In this document: piece after piece, positions 22,085 to 34,700 of the stretch
How positions within the stretch are numbered: position 1 is the stretch's first letter
How the letters are laid out: each line of letters opens with the position of its first letter
Source of the DNA: Blastobasis lacticolella
Taxonomy: Eukaryota; Arthropoda; Insecta; Lepidoptera; Blastobasidae
Assembly: GCA_905147135.1 (NCBI GenBank)
Contig: LR990067.1
Coordinates: 11,036,001-11,100,000 of the forward strand
DNA: 64,000 bases
Direction of reading: 5' to 3'
Notes under the pieces: generated by a model
What the model was told of the DNA's origin: nothing
Seen by the model: only the letters and a program-made list of their open reading frames with translations
Database searches by the model: none
Position numbers and translations under genes: made by a program

Positions 22085-22437
22085 GAATACCGCTTGTACA
22101 ACGGTGTTTGTTCTCAAGAACTTTTTGACATGTTGCCTACAGCTACTAGTACATTCTATCATCGCACTGCTCGCTACAGACAGAACTGTGCGGTTCCAAA
22201 GGAACTTTCTCCCACGCACACTAAGCTTGTGGAATGAATTGCCAAGAGAGGTTTTCCCTGGAGCGTACAACATGAAGTTCTTCAAGAAAGGAGTGGAAAA
22301 GTTTTTTACCGGGTCTCGGCAACGCGTGGGTGATGCCCCTGGTATTGCAATCGTCTATAAGCTGCGCCGACTGCTTACCATCACGCAGGCCATTAGCTTG
22401 TTAGCTTGTTTGCCACCTCAGTGGTATAGAAAAATCA
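22085..22437 (+). mobile_element. LINE-B 3' end with longest coding remnant
   Basis: Encodes DRTVRFQRNFLPRTLSLWNE, LPREVFPGAYNM and FFKKGVEKFF, then the LINE-B tail. The hairpin is degraded (CTTACCATCACGCAGGCC) and a CTTGTTAG duplication is present. Confidence 0.85.
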
Positions 22438-22539
22438 AAGGCCGATAGTCCATTTCAACTTCAACTTCGTTATCAGGTGGTAGGACTCTGTCAAGTCTTA
22501 AGAGTTCCCCTGGGTCAGTACCACCGTCTTATCTATTTG

Positions 22540-22775
22540 TACCGCCAAGCAACAATGCTTGTATTTTAGTGTTCCGGTTTGAAGGATAAGGTAGCTAGCG
22601 AAATTATAGACATGAGGCATTTTATCTTAGTCCTTACAGTGCCAACGCACCTGCGGTTCTGCATTTTTGTAGCTTGCAACCTAAATGCATGAATCGTACA
22701 TGTTATGGGCAACCGTTACCGCTTACCTACCAGGTGGGCTGTCTGCTCGTTGTCACTGCGTATTATTTATCATAA
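22540..22775 (+). mobile_element. Repeat O
   Basis: GCCAAGCAACAATGCTTGTA, GGTTTGAAGGATAAGGTAGC, GACATGAGGCATTTTATCTT and a 3' end CAGGTGGGCTGTCTGCTCGT. Confidence 0.7.
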
Positions 22776-23100
22776 CATAACAGTAACTGGCCATTTGTGT
22801 GTTAGTTTTTGGCTAAATGCGTGTTTGACAATTTGCGCATCTAGAAAAGTGCGTCTAAAGACATCGAACAAAACAACAGTACCTAATAGAATTAAAACAC
22901 AAAATTCCGAAACCAACATTTAATCCTTGTTATAAATCCTATACAAATAAATCTACTATAAACAATGCTCATACAAAATGTAAACTCAGTAGCTTCAGAG
23001 AGAGAATGATTCTATCAGAAAAATGGGAACAGTATCTTGTGAAGCGTTTATACTATAGGACCAGCGCTTCAGTCAGTAGGATTCTGCGGTAGCGATGCTG
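22776..23100. other. No gene recognised
   Basis: AT-rich unique sequence. Confidence 0.4.
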
Positions 23101-23240
23101 TGCGATGTAGGGCTATGGTGTGCGCTGCGGTGCCATGATGTCCAATGCAGTGCTATGAAGTGCAATGCAGTGCTATGAAGTGCAATGCAATGCTATGAAG
23201 TGCAATGCAGTGCTATGAAGTGCAATGCGGTGCTATGCCA
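23101..23240. repeat. 20-bp minisatellite, seven units
   Basis: Exact 20-bp period. Four inner units read TGCAATGCAGTGCTATGAAG with one substitution or fewer; the outer units are more diverged. Confidence 0.95.
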
Positions 23241-24014
23241 TGCGCCATAGTAGGCGCAACAGTCGGTAGACTTTTGCCTCTTCTATATCAGTGGCTAGTT
23301 TTTCCATTATATTTTTCTATAATTCTTATTTTTTATCTGATTGTTTCTTGTGGATTTAGTAGCGTGTTTACTGACAATAAATATCTCGTATGTCCGTAAA
23401 AACTCGAGATGATGACGTCCTATTGAGTGAAGCGCTCGACTTATTAGCCTATCGTATTAAAAGAAAGAGATATACATATATTTGTATGTCTGATATCATT
23501 TACGGGTTGATTTTATATGTTGAGACATAAAATGAGCAGGTCTAAACTCCGTGACAAACGGATTGTACAAGATTAAGACACGCTTTTGCCAATCGATTTG
23601 GCACGGACTATTATAGTCTTCACCAGCATATTAAAAAGCTATATCTTATATAAACCTCCAATTATGGAAGTGAAATACGTGGAGTATGGCTCATGATTGG
23701 ATACCTGTGAATGTTGGACAAGAGACTCAGTCCGAAAAGTTGGAATTTTCTACTTTATTTGTTCATTCTGTGCGCACTGGTCGGCCTACTTGTGTCACCC
23801 TTGTTTTTTCCATAGATTTTTTATTTACTTTCGATGAGATATTATTAAACCTATTTCATTAATTAATTTTTGAGTTTTGAGTTTAATTTATGTTTTTGTA
23901 AGAATGTTAATTTAATTTTAGTTTAGTATCTAGGTTTGTTTAAGATTTTTCTTTTTTTTTCATATTAATTGTTTTTTTATTACGTTTTAAGCCATAAATA
24001 ATATTATGAAACCT
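23241..24014. other. No gene recognised
   Basis: About 770 bp, AT-rich, no supported feature. Confidence 0.4.
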
Positions 24015-24165
24015 AATGCGCTGTCCAAATTGGCAAGAAGACCTCAGAAGCGATTAAGATCGTCAAGTCGGATGCGAGGGCCAACGGCACGAGTTTTTTT
24101 TTTTTTTTTTTTCGAAGACCGGGTAAAGTGAAGAAGAAAAAGTAGGAAAGTGGACTGTGACTACT
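24015..24165 (+). mobile_element. LINE-I 3' end, with a T20 tract inside
   Basis: GGATGCGAGGGCCAAC, then a ~20-bp T-run at 24095-24113, then CGAAGACCGGGTAAAGTG. The 37925 copy has GAGCCAACACC and GAAGACCGGGCCAAGTGGAG separated by ~25 bp of other sequence in place of the T-run. Confidence 0.6.
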
Positions 24166-24179
24166 TTATTATTGCAGTC

Positions 24180-24515
24180 AATCCCGGTTTCAGCCAGGGT
24201 CTGCTTTCCTACTATTTTTCCTTCACTTCTCTCGATATTGGGCATCCTCGCCTCGTAAGCCAACGGCTCTCACATCCCACTGGGCGATGTCAATCTATCG
24301 CTTCTTGGGCCTTCCGCGGGACCTCTTTCCTACTACCAGCAGGCTCAGGCACCTATTCCTCACATACCCTGGGCTTACGTAACAAATGACCAAACCAGCG
24401 CAAGCGAGCCTCCTCAATCTTATCCGCAATATCTCTGACGACAAGGCTGCCACGGATGTACCTTTTCCGGACTCGATCAAGTCCTGTATATCCTCGTAGT
24501 CTTGAAGCGCTCAAG
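24180..24515 (-). mobile_element. LINE C-terminal remnant (frameshifted)
   Basis: In minus sense one frame gives RGSLVVRDIADKIEEARLRW followed by FGHLLRKP, and the next gives NRCLSLLVVGKRSRGRPKKR, a common C-terminal module of non-LTR ORFs; a frameshift separates the two halves. Confidence 0.75.
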
Positions 24516-24554
24516 AGACAGCGCTTTATAACAGTGGTATGCAATGTGAATGAA

Positions 24555-24880
24555 CACAAAAGCATGCCTGTCCAGAAACAGCCAGAAACAACTGTGGCTT
24601 TGAAGGAGTCCAGGTTGTATTGTTCTAGGGTCATACTAGCAGGCAAAGCATTCCATTCCTTAGCTGTACGCATTAGTAAGGTCAAGCGTAAGCGGTTCTT
24701 GCGGATATCTGGTAGGTATGTCTACAATAAGTTGGAAAGCCTGATCGCATCTTGTAGCCCGAAGGCGGTAAGGGGCCGGCGGGACGTGAGCGATCAGTTC
24801 CTTCGCACACTCTTCGAAATTCAGCCTATAGAATATCAACATACGAGCAACCATTCCTTCAACCTTCCTTGGCTTCAACT
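24555..24880 (-). mobile_element. LINE-G C-terminal remnant
   Basis: Encodes FYRLNFEECAKELIAHVPP and, after a frameshift, LMRTAKEWNALPASM and YNLDSFKA. Same C-terminal type as 37400-37632. Confidence 0.75.
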
Positions 24881-24904
24881 CTCTACAGGCAAGGCGTAAT
24901 TACT

Positions 24905-25205
24905 ACCTTTTGATAATGTTGTATCACATATTGCGTGGTGAGTCCAACTTTTGGAATCCGCTAAACCGAGTAGTGCAGCTCTCTATACCTCCTGTCCTCA
25001 GATTGCAGCTCAGACCACGTGAGTCCAATCTCCTCGCTACTCCCTCAGTCCAAACCGAGACGGTTTGGACCAACTCTCCCATTATTCGAGCCTTATGTGT
25101 GGTCAACGCGCTCCTGGCATCGGCAACCGAGTGCGATATATTTGTCTGGCAATGGGTGGATAAGTGTAAGGAATGCCTCAAGTTCTGCGAGATGATGAAC
25201 GAATG
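24905..25205 (+). mobile_element. LINE C-terminal remnant
   Basis: The plus frame runs from MLYHILRGESNFWNPLN to ECDIFVWQWVDKCKECLKFC and stops at TGA. I recognise the general type (ECDIF near the end of lepidopteran LINE ORFs) but not the family. Confidence 0.5.
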
Positions 25206-25547
25206 AGATAATTTCTTATTGTTGTAATTCTAAGTAGAAATTTTTGGATATGTATAGGTCGCCTTTAATGCTGTAAAGTTTGTTTTCAATGAATAAATGC
25301 ATGAAAGGAGCCTCCCCGAGTAACGTATTAAATGATCCTATGCGCCGGTGCACCCTGTGCGGCCAGCGGACAGTAAGTCGGCAACGCAGACTGGCTCATC
25401 CTCTCACCACAATGTTTAGTAGGTAAATGAATAAATAAATAAACGCTACGCATGATCCTCCTCTCCAACATTCAAGACGTACCCAATCCTGTACCAACAA
25501 CCATAAACACTCATGAACATGTATAACAACAGTACTTAGATCAAAAA
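25206..25547 (-). other. 3' flank of the large minus-strand gene
   Basis: Follows the stop codon. No AATAAA was seen on the minus strand; an ATTAAA variant lies at 25264-25269, about 280 bp past the stop. The plus-strand ATAAATAAATAAA near 25430 may be a retroelement tail. Confidence 0.3.
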
Positions 25548-25778
25548 TCACTTCAGCATTACCACTTTGGGACTATCAAGGTTCTCTTTTTGTACCCTTA
25601 GCGTGGTGGGTCGGTCAGTCGTCAGAGAGTTGTGGAAACCCTCAACCGGATCCTTCTTCTGGTCCCCAGTTGCCCTCAGAATCCTTTGTAACTTCTGGGG
25701 ATCGATTTCGTCGATAGCTTCCATGAATTTGTCGACTGTATCCACAATGTTGCCCTTTTTGCACGTTTCTGCTGATAC
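25548..25778 (-). CDS. Exon 20, terminal (residues 1738-1813 plus stop)
   Basis: Acceptor TTCTGTCTTACAG, stop TGA at 25548-25550. SAETCKKGNIVDTVDKFMEA then IDPQKLQRILRATGDQKKDP; the last Cys is near the start. LINE-B sequence starts ~18 bp upstream of the acceptor. Confidence 0.87.
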   Translation of the reverse strand, partial: VSAETCKKGNIVDTVDKFMEAIDEIDPQKLQRILRATGDQKKDPVEGFHNSLTTDRPTTLRVQKENLDSPKVVMLK

Positions 25779-28700
25779 CTGTAAGACAGAAGTTGGTGTT
25801 TGAGGTACTTTTCCCTGGAGAGTACAACATGGAGTACTTCAAGAAAGGGGTGAAAAGATTTTTATAGTGTCGGCAACGCGTGCGAGCGTCCATAGGCTGC
25901 GGTGACTGCTTACCATCAGGTTGTTTGCCACCTTAGTGGTATAAAAAAACTATTTCCGTCAAGTTTCCACCAATTACTAATTATTTTGTTTTCGATGGAG
26001 CAGGAAATTGCTCGAATTGCGACCACGTACGACGCAGGGTAGATCGCAAGGTGGACTGACGACCTGGTAAAGATCGCAGGTACCAGCTGGATGCGGAAGG
26101 CACGGGACCGGCCGCCGTGAAGATCTCTGGGGGAGGCCTATGCTGATGATGATGATGTTTTCAGGGAGAGCGACGATCCTCCGTTCCGATCTACGAAGGT
26201 GGATCCCTATGCTCCAGCCCTGACCTAGGTCCAATGAAGCCACATTTCTTTTTGTCTTGTTTTGTGTGTTATGTCATTTAGACTGAGCGGGCGTGACATT
26301 TCAAGGTGTCCCATTTTTACAGAATACAAATTTGCGAGAACGTCTTAGACGACGATTAGTGAGATATAGGTAAGATATTAGTAAGCTTTATCAAAATTAG
26401 GAAGTGCAACGTACCTAAAATAAATAAAAAGTAAAAACGAGGCAAATTTTTTACAATGTCAAACTTCATGTTAGTGTGAAAAGTATGCAAGTGTATTGTT
26501 ATTAGTACGAAGCACAAGGATGAAATTTCTAATTTTGATATAGCTTACTAATCTCGTCGTCTAAGACATTCTCACTTTGCATACTGTAAAAAATTTATCA
26601 GGGTACGACTGTTCTCTGGAAAAATTATACCTGGAAGTTATCGTAGCTATCAGCCGTGCTCTTCGTGTGTTTCTTCCCGAAGTTTCGGATGAACTTCTCC
26701 AGCCTCCCCTTGTATTTGACCGGTTTCTGCACGCCAACCGGCTCGGTTGCTACCTTGCAGTGCTTCTTTTGCCTCCGTAGGAGTTTCGGGTCCATGATAC
26801 GGCGACGCCTCCTGATTTTGCGGGGGTAGTTCATCTGTGGACAACATTTTTTGTGGATAGTATTCATTCATTCATCACAGCCCATGACAGTACACTGCAG
26901 GACTTAGGGCCTCTCCTACGAAAGAGGAGGTTATTGCCATAATCTCCACGCTTGGCAGGCGGGTTGGAGATCGCAGCATTATATATATAACAATGGAAAA
27001 CGCTACTGCCCATTTTCCAGCCTACGGGGACTCTAGATTTCATGCCTCGAAAACATAAGTCGCCTTGTACGACACCCACGACAGTATGGGGTTGGTGCTA
27101 TTCTACTCTGCCGGTCACCACACGGCCAGTGGATAGTATATTCATGTATATATATTTATTTTTTTATTTATAAGCATGGAAGCTTATTTGTTAATTGTTA
27201 TTTTTCGCTATTATTTACTCTTGCACTACTTACTAGTTCATGTGAAACAGTACCTCTTGTGTGGGTTCTAGACCTACATTAGAGAGAGTGACTTTTATGT
27301 AAACCACATCAAAGTCACTCTTCTTTTTGGTGGCTATAATGTGGTTGAAAAGCAAAACTGTATAAATGATGCGATGCAGACCGGTTATATACTTCTAGAA
27401 CTCTAGTGGAATTTCCACTTTGTAGCGATAGTTCTAGACTTGCCATTTCCGGGAAGGTCATTTAATTTCTCTGTGCCCACAAGAAAATTCACTTACGCCA
27501 CGCTGGTCATTGAGGAGACGCAAGAAGTTCAACTGGTTCTGAAGATATTCTTTGACGCCCACCATTTTGCTCTGAAATAAAATGAAATGTTGGTTTATTT
27601 GTTCTTCATACTGTCCAACCAATGACTCTTTTCTAAGTTACACATTTACAAGTTCAATTGTACACAAAGTTAGTTGAACACAAACCCTTACGGCGACGAA
27701 ACCTACACATTCAGGCGACTGAATGTGCAGATAACCATGACCAAATCTTGTCAGGTTCCCCTATTAACAGGGTCACGGAGGTCAAATGGCAATCGCTCCA
27801 CTGTAATTACCTGATCTGCCAAATCCTGCATAATGGTCACGGCGGAACCCAGGACCTCGTGTGCAAGAGCACAACAGGAACAGTAATTCCAGAATTATGA
27901 TGATGGTGCTCTTCATGCTGTCAGAGAGTTTGTACCTCCTCGTCACTCCTCATCCGTCGCAAAACCCCCGACCAAGTATACATATATTCGAGTATTTTCT
28001 AAACTACTGAACCGATTTTAATGAAACAAAGCCAAGAATAATTTCGATTACTCTGTCTTTCAAATTAAAAAAACCGCATCGCGACCGGTGCGGGAGCTAC
28101 GATGCCACAGACAGAACCATAGATACATACGTCAAACTTATAAAACTCCTCTTTTTTTTTTTTTATGTCATACGGTAGGCAAACAGGCAAGCGGGCCACC
28201 TAATGGAAAGTGGTCACCACTGCCTATAGACATTAGCAACTCCAAGAGTATCGCTAATGCGTTGCCCACCTCTATAACACGTTGCTCTGGCAGCAAAAAG
28301 CAAATACCACTCCACTGCCAAAGCCACGGTTCCCCAAATCTCCACCAGCACGGCAGAAACACAATACTATTTAAAAGAGTATTATTTAGCTGCGATATTC
28401 TGTAAGGTGGAGGTACTTCCCCAGTCGGGCGGCTCCAATTCGAATGAGATACCCCGCTATGCCCTACCTCTCTTTTTTGGTCGAGGGTTAAAAATCTAGC
28501 ATAAAATGGATCTCTTAGTTACCCGCTCGTGCACTATAGGTCCTATAGTTCATTAGCGATAAGAAAATAGTGAGTCATCGTTGTCCGCCGGCCTAGCCCC
28601 GCCCCTCGACAAATCGGGTCTTAACAAATTAGAACAGTTGACGGCAGAAAATAATACGGATTTTAATGCTGTTTTTAAAATCCGTGTAAAAACGGGTAGG

Positions 28701-31700
28701 TAGGGCTAAAGTAGGTGTACGCGAACGAAGTCGACGGGTCCACTAGTGGCCTATAAATAAAATAGATCCATAAGCTGCGGTGACTGCTTACCATCAGGCA
28801 GGCCGTAAGCGTGCTTGCCACCTTAGGGGTATAGTAGCATAAAAATAATCGCTTAGATACCCGTTCGTGCAGAGTACACCTACTTCACTCCTCCTCCTCA
28901 TTCCTTGATTGAACCCAATTACCTTGTCCTCATCCCCCATTCCATCATACTCGTGGATGAGGTCGACGACCGCTCGCAGCGTGCCGAGGCAGTCGGACCG
29001 CGCGTCCGGACGCTCCGTCTCCGTCGTCGTCGGACGGTGGTCCTCCGCCAGCGAGTCCATGGGGGGCGAGGCTGGGGGATGGGGGGCATTTACATACATA
29101 TAGAGATTGACATAGACGTATCTTTATATGGTCCAATAACACCTTCAAAAAACTTAAAACCGACAGAATAAAGAAATTGAAATAAGTGCACAATCAGAAA
29201 TGATGCTCTTCATACTGTCCAAGAGTTTGACCCTTGTTTTGAGAGTGACCCTTGTTTGATCCTTGTCACTGTTCTCATTTATTTATGTTTGGCTTTTTTA
29301 CCCGATGGATAAGCTTCTTCTTGGAAAATTCGAGAGTAGTTTTTCTCATCAGATACTGAGTAACAATTTCTAGTTTTCTACTCAGGCAGTTGAGGGCCAT
29401 CGTACCGTTATTTTTTTTATAGACTAGCCAGTCATTTGACCGCCATCTCACCTGGTGGTAAGTGACGATGCGGCCGATAATAGAGTAAGCCTGTCTAGCA
29501 ACAACATCACGATTTGTAAAATTTGCAAAACAATGCTTTAAGGAATCTGTCAGTTTCCGTGTTCCCGTCGGCTTTAGAGCACGTGTTCCAGCTGTCTGAG
29601 GAATCCCTATAAACCACACAATGACACCACTTCATCTATGTATGAATGTCGTGTGAATATCTCCATAATAACCATTCTCCGAGGTCTGCTGTTTCTTTGG
29701 CTTCTGGCTGCTGGCTTCTGGAGCGCCTTTCTGGGCGGCAAGACTCCTCTGGACCGGATGCTGTGCCGGCTGCTGTACGGGCTGCTGAGGAGCTTGCTGC
29801 TGAATTTGAGGCGAGGTCAGCCAGACGAGGAAGGAGCGGAGGTGGTCTGGTAACTCTGGATTGGATAGTGCGTGTATTAGCTTGGGTGCCACTGTGCGTC
29901 TGGGCGCCTGCAATGCGAATGGCATTGTCGGACATGTTCCGGATTTGCCTGACATTGCTTGACACTGTCCGGTTTTGTCTGGAAATATCGGGGTGGAGGG
30001 GTCTAGCTCTGTCACAACCTGGACATTGATGACAATGATTATTTCAATATATTTTCGCGTCGGTATAGGCCTGATTTTCAGTCAAAGTGAGACATCGCCC
30101 TGGACCCTGGTGTTGTGGGTTTTGGCACTACTGGATGGAGATGGGATAAATACAGAAAAAAATACAATGTGAAAAGCATTTAAAAACTTTCCAAATAGAA
30201 AATGTGACAAATATTTTGTACAGTAGTTGTACGTTTGTGACGAGGAATAATAATAATAAATATTCGTGGACTAATTCACACAGCGCCGTACCCTCTATTC
30301 GGCAGTGACGGTGTTTAATGTTTGGAGCATGATTACGTTCTTGGACGAAGTGATAATATAATTCAGTTCATTTGGCAGTTTAATTTTCAATGTACCCGAA
30401 GGTCTTGGAAAACAAGAGATCTGAAAATTCTTTCCCGTTAAAAGGCGCACCTCAGTTAAGATTCCAGGGGTAGTCTGCTAGTAATACCACTCACTGATGC
30501 AACTCCTCATCTGGACCTGGTAATCGACCAGATCCGAGAGCAGCCTCACCATCTGCTGCATCAGCCCCGAAGGCACCGCGTCCTCGGGCAACGGCTTTTG
30601 GACTGGAGGCAAAAAATATATAAAAACAAGTTATAATTAAATAAAAAAACAATCATCTTAGTGTTAATGTCCCCGTTGTGCTCCCGGGAACGAAGGCACG
30701 GGATCCGCCTTGACCATAATCGAGAGTTTGACAGATCAGATAATTACAAGAAAGCGACTGCTATTTGACCTCTGGGACCCTACTACCAGGGGAACCTGAC
30801 TACAGATTCGATGATGGTTAAATATTCAATCACCTGAATGTGCTCCCAACCACAGTCTTTCCTTTGGACTGTGACATGGGATCGTTCAAGAGGTATATTA
30901 TATTATATTAGATGTCTCCTTAGAGGCGGGCAATGCTTTGGTAGCGCCCCCGGTGTTGCTGCTGTCCATAGGCGGCGGTGTCCACTTTCCATCAGGTGGC
31001 TTACTTGCCTGTTTGTCTACTGCTTGACAGAAAAAAGAGAAACAAATATCTTTAAACCTAACCTTCCATGTTCCGGATCTCGTCGACGGTCTTAGCAGCC
31101 TTCTTGCAGACTTGTCGCATGTGAGCCGTCAGCAGGGCGAAGCCCTTCTTGTGCTCCTGCTCTTCTAGCTCCTTGGGTGACAAATGAAATGGCTGATTTA
31201 GATTATGAATCAATAGCTTACATAACACTGTACATACATAAGTACCTACAGTAAAGAGTTCTACAAAAAGTATTCTGTAACACGCTACTGTTAGTAGTAG
31301 TGGGCGACCCAAAATTTCCGGTGCCGCCGAATGACATTAAGTGACAGTTATTTTTTAAAGATATGAATAAATTATATTTTTATATATTAGTTTACAATTT
31401 TATCTTTGTCTGTATTGTGTATCAGTATATTTTGTATTTATGTTGTTTGTGTATTTATAAATATGGGCCTCAAATAAATGTTGCCTGAAATAAATGAATA
31501 AATAAATAATAAAATAAATAACTACAACATATATCCATAGAACACAGTAACTGCTTTTCATTAGACTATACCTTGGCAGTGATATTCTATATTTATAATA
31601 TGCTCCGCTTTTCTTACCTCAGCATCGCTTCTTTCAAACTTCTTCTGGAGGCTGTAGCAAAAAAAGTTTATTTAAGTAATTTTATATGAGACACAGTCAA

Positions 31701-34700
31701 AAGAAACTATCACACCAAATATGATGTTACATCGGAACCGTACCTTTACATAAAGTACCAATAAATTACCAGTAGTATAATCTGTCCAAACTGACTTGTC
31801 TTATTTGGTTAAGGAGATTATGTATATAAATGGATAATGTGCAGCAGTATTAGTTGAAATTCACATTCTTTGTGTTTCTTATATAATTCTCGACATCTAT
31901 ACACAATATACGTAGCGTGATTGATACGGCAAGTCATGATTTTGGGCATTGTTTGTTCACCAAATAAGACAAGTCAGTTTAAACAGATCATAACTCTGTT
32001 GTCAACAATTCTCTGATTTCAATTGATTGAAATTGTTACTTTTGCGTTTACGTTAGTTTCTGTTTATTGCAGTGGAACTTTGTTAGTAACTGAACCCATG
32101 AAATCGATGATACGGAATCGCAAAGGTAACAATTTCAATCATTGAAATCAGAGAATTGTTGGCAACAGAGTTACGTAATTATCCTACTTGTGTGAAAAAA
32201 TGCTTTCCTTCCGGTTCGATTAACGTTATTATACCGTCTTTTTAACTTACCCGAAAGCAGCTCTAGCCCTCCTGCGTCTCTTCCCATGCAGAATCCTCTC
32301 GAAGCTATCCCTGGACTTCTTTTTCACTGTATCCTTCAACTTCCTCATCTTCTCCTGGAGCCAATTCTCCGACTTCTTCAGTATATCGCTCTCCACTCTA
32401 GCTTTGCCATTCAACGCCTTCTCCATTGGGTCTACATTCACACCGTATTCATCGTCGTATAGATCATTCCAGAATATTAGATTACTATCCTCGATGTTGA
32501 TATCCCGTTTGACAAGTGTCTTGTTCTTGTTCAACTGTGCTTTGTCGCCGGTAGCGTTGATCGCGAGAGGCTTTGTTGATTCAGTGATGTTTATCTGTTC
32601 TAATACTGTCGTTGCTTCGGGAGTGTCGGGGCTTGGCACTGGAAAGTTCAAAATGCTGTAAATCCGTGGTGTCACTTTAATACCTGTAACCATTACATGG
32701 GTACTTATTAATTTCAAGTCATTTATTTTGAGAGTACCTACATAAAATACTTAAATATTATTAAGATAGTACTTCACACTGTTAAGCATAGAGAAAATAT
32801 TTACTAAAGTAATAGAGGAGACACCGCAAGTATTTTCTTTAAACCACGCTTTGCGGTCCATGGACAACAGTGGCCGCAGTCAGTTCTGAGACATTGCGCG
32901 ACGCGGACCAATCTGACAGTGGCTTGGATATTCAAAAAAACGCCACCTAGTGCATTAAAAACTGTACGAACCATTCGAGGGCCGAAAATAAAGAAAATGA
33001 TAACATTTCATCGGTCATTCTATGACTTAGCAGCCTTCCCCGCACCTCCCGCACGTGACAGGTTGGTACAATATTTTTGTTTGTGATGGCTGCTCTATTA
33101 CGTTAGTAAATATTTTCTCTATGCTGTTAAGTAATTAGGCTTTTTTTCATGAGAATGTATCCATTGCAATTATTCTTGCCTTGCCTTTGTATGTATCTGT
33201 CAATGTACTTACTATGCAAGAGCATACTCGTAAGTTCATGATCACCTTAAGAATAATATTCCTTAACACTACTACCGGTCTAGCCATCTTTGACAGCTCC
33301 GCTTGCGTGATGCGTGTATGGTAGAAAATTGACAGGTCGAAGTTCGACTATTTCTACTAACATCTACATTGACTCTGATTGCGTAAGATCATCCGCCAAT
33401 CCGCCTTCTTTGTACACCGAAAGTACGTGAATTGTCTATGGACCAAGAATTTCTACCACAAACAGCTTATGTCAAATAACGTTAGCTTATGTCAAATCCC
33501 ATACATTTTTTCTATCACAAACGATTGTAGATTAAAGAAACCTCTAGGCTAAGGCCGCTGTGCAATTGTTAAACGGTTTTATTGCATTTATGAATACAAT
33601 TTATATTTATTATATAAAAAATAACCTTGGGGTAAAGGGGTAGTCTTTTGGGCATGAGGGACAGCAAATTTTTACTTCTTTTAGCAAACTGATTTTGGCT
33701 AAAGATGCACCAAATTCCGTGTATGTTTGCCATACACGGAATCGCCAAATCCTGGATCATGGTCAAGGTGGACCCTGGGCCCTCGTCCTCGAGAGCACAA
33801 CCGGGACATTAACGCCAAGATGATTATTTTATTGTTATGATAGTATTTAAACTTGTTTTTCTTTTTATGAAAATGTATCCATTCCAATTATTTTTGGCCT
33901 ACCTTTGTATGTACCTGTCAATGTATATACATATTTAGATATATTATTTATAATTTATGTACCTACCTATGACATTCATAAGTGCTATTTTATAACCTAC
34001 AATAATAAAATGTTTTGAATTTAATGTCTTGGTGTTGCTAATGTCTATAGGCAGTGGTGACCACTTTCCATCAGGTGGCCCGCTTGCCTGTTTGCCTACC
34101 GTATGACATAAAAAAAAAAAAAAAAAAAAAAAAATTAAAATTGAATTATGCATTATTACTCAAAGGCGAAGAGAAGGCTGTCCCCTTCACACCGATGTTG
34201 CTGGTACCATCACTTGTCTCCATCTTCTCAGTTGCGTTCGTTTCATCAATAGACATCAAGACCCTGGATCTGTGTCCAATGTTCTCGATGCCGTCTGCGT
34301 CGTACATCGGGTAAGCCATCTCTGGGGTTCGTTGGGTGGTAGTCTGTGCCACTGTTGCGTTGGGTTTATTCAATTCCTTCAGGAGTTGAATTATGTGTGT
34401 CCTGAAATCAATTGTGGAGTTAGGAACGGAATTATGACAATATAATTTATACATTGTATAAAACAAAGTATATATGTATGCTTAGATCTTTTAAACTAAC
34501 GCAACGGATTTTAATGCGGTTTTAAACAAGAAAGAGTTGTGGATATATGCGAGGCTAGGGAATTGTGTCAGGATAGAGCAAAGTGGCGATCCATAGTCTC
34601 TGCCTACCCCACCTGTGGGACACAGGCGTGAGCTTTATGTATGTATGTATGTATATTTAAACAATAAATTGAGTGATTCAAGAGGAAGGTGAATAAGTGA

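Noticed and set aside
23101..23240. CRISPR-like array
   Set aside because: A 20-bp head-to-tail tandem with no spacers, in an insect genome; a minisatellite.
24095..24113. T20 tract as a Pol III terminator
   Set aside because: It sits inside a LINE-I remnant with no Pol III gene upstream.
29673..29891. Exon 16 starting at the internal acceptor GACGCACAG
   Set aside because: In phase, but the upstream acceptor at 29979-29980 has a far better pyrimidine tract.
29636..29965. Alternative minus frame over exon 16 (SNSAASSSAARTAAGTAS)
   Set aside because: Its phase does not connect to exons 15 or 17. The other frame has a strong acceptor and fits both neighbours.
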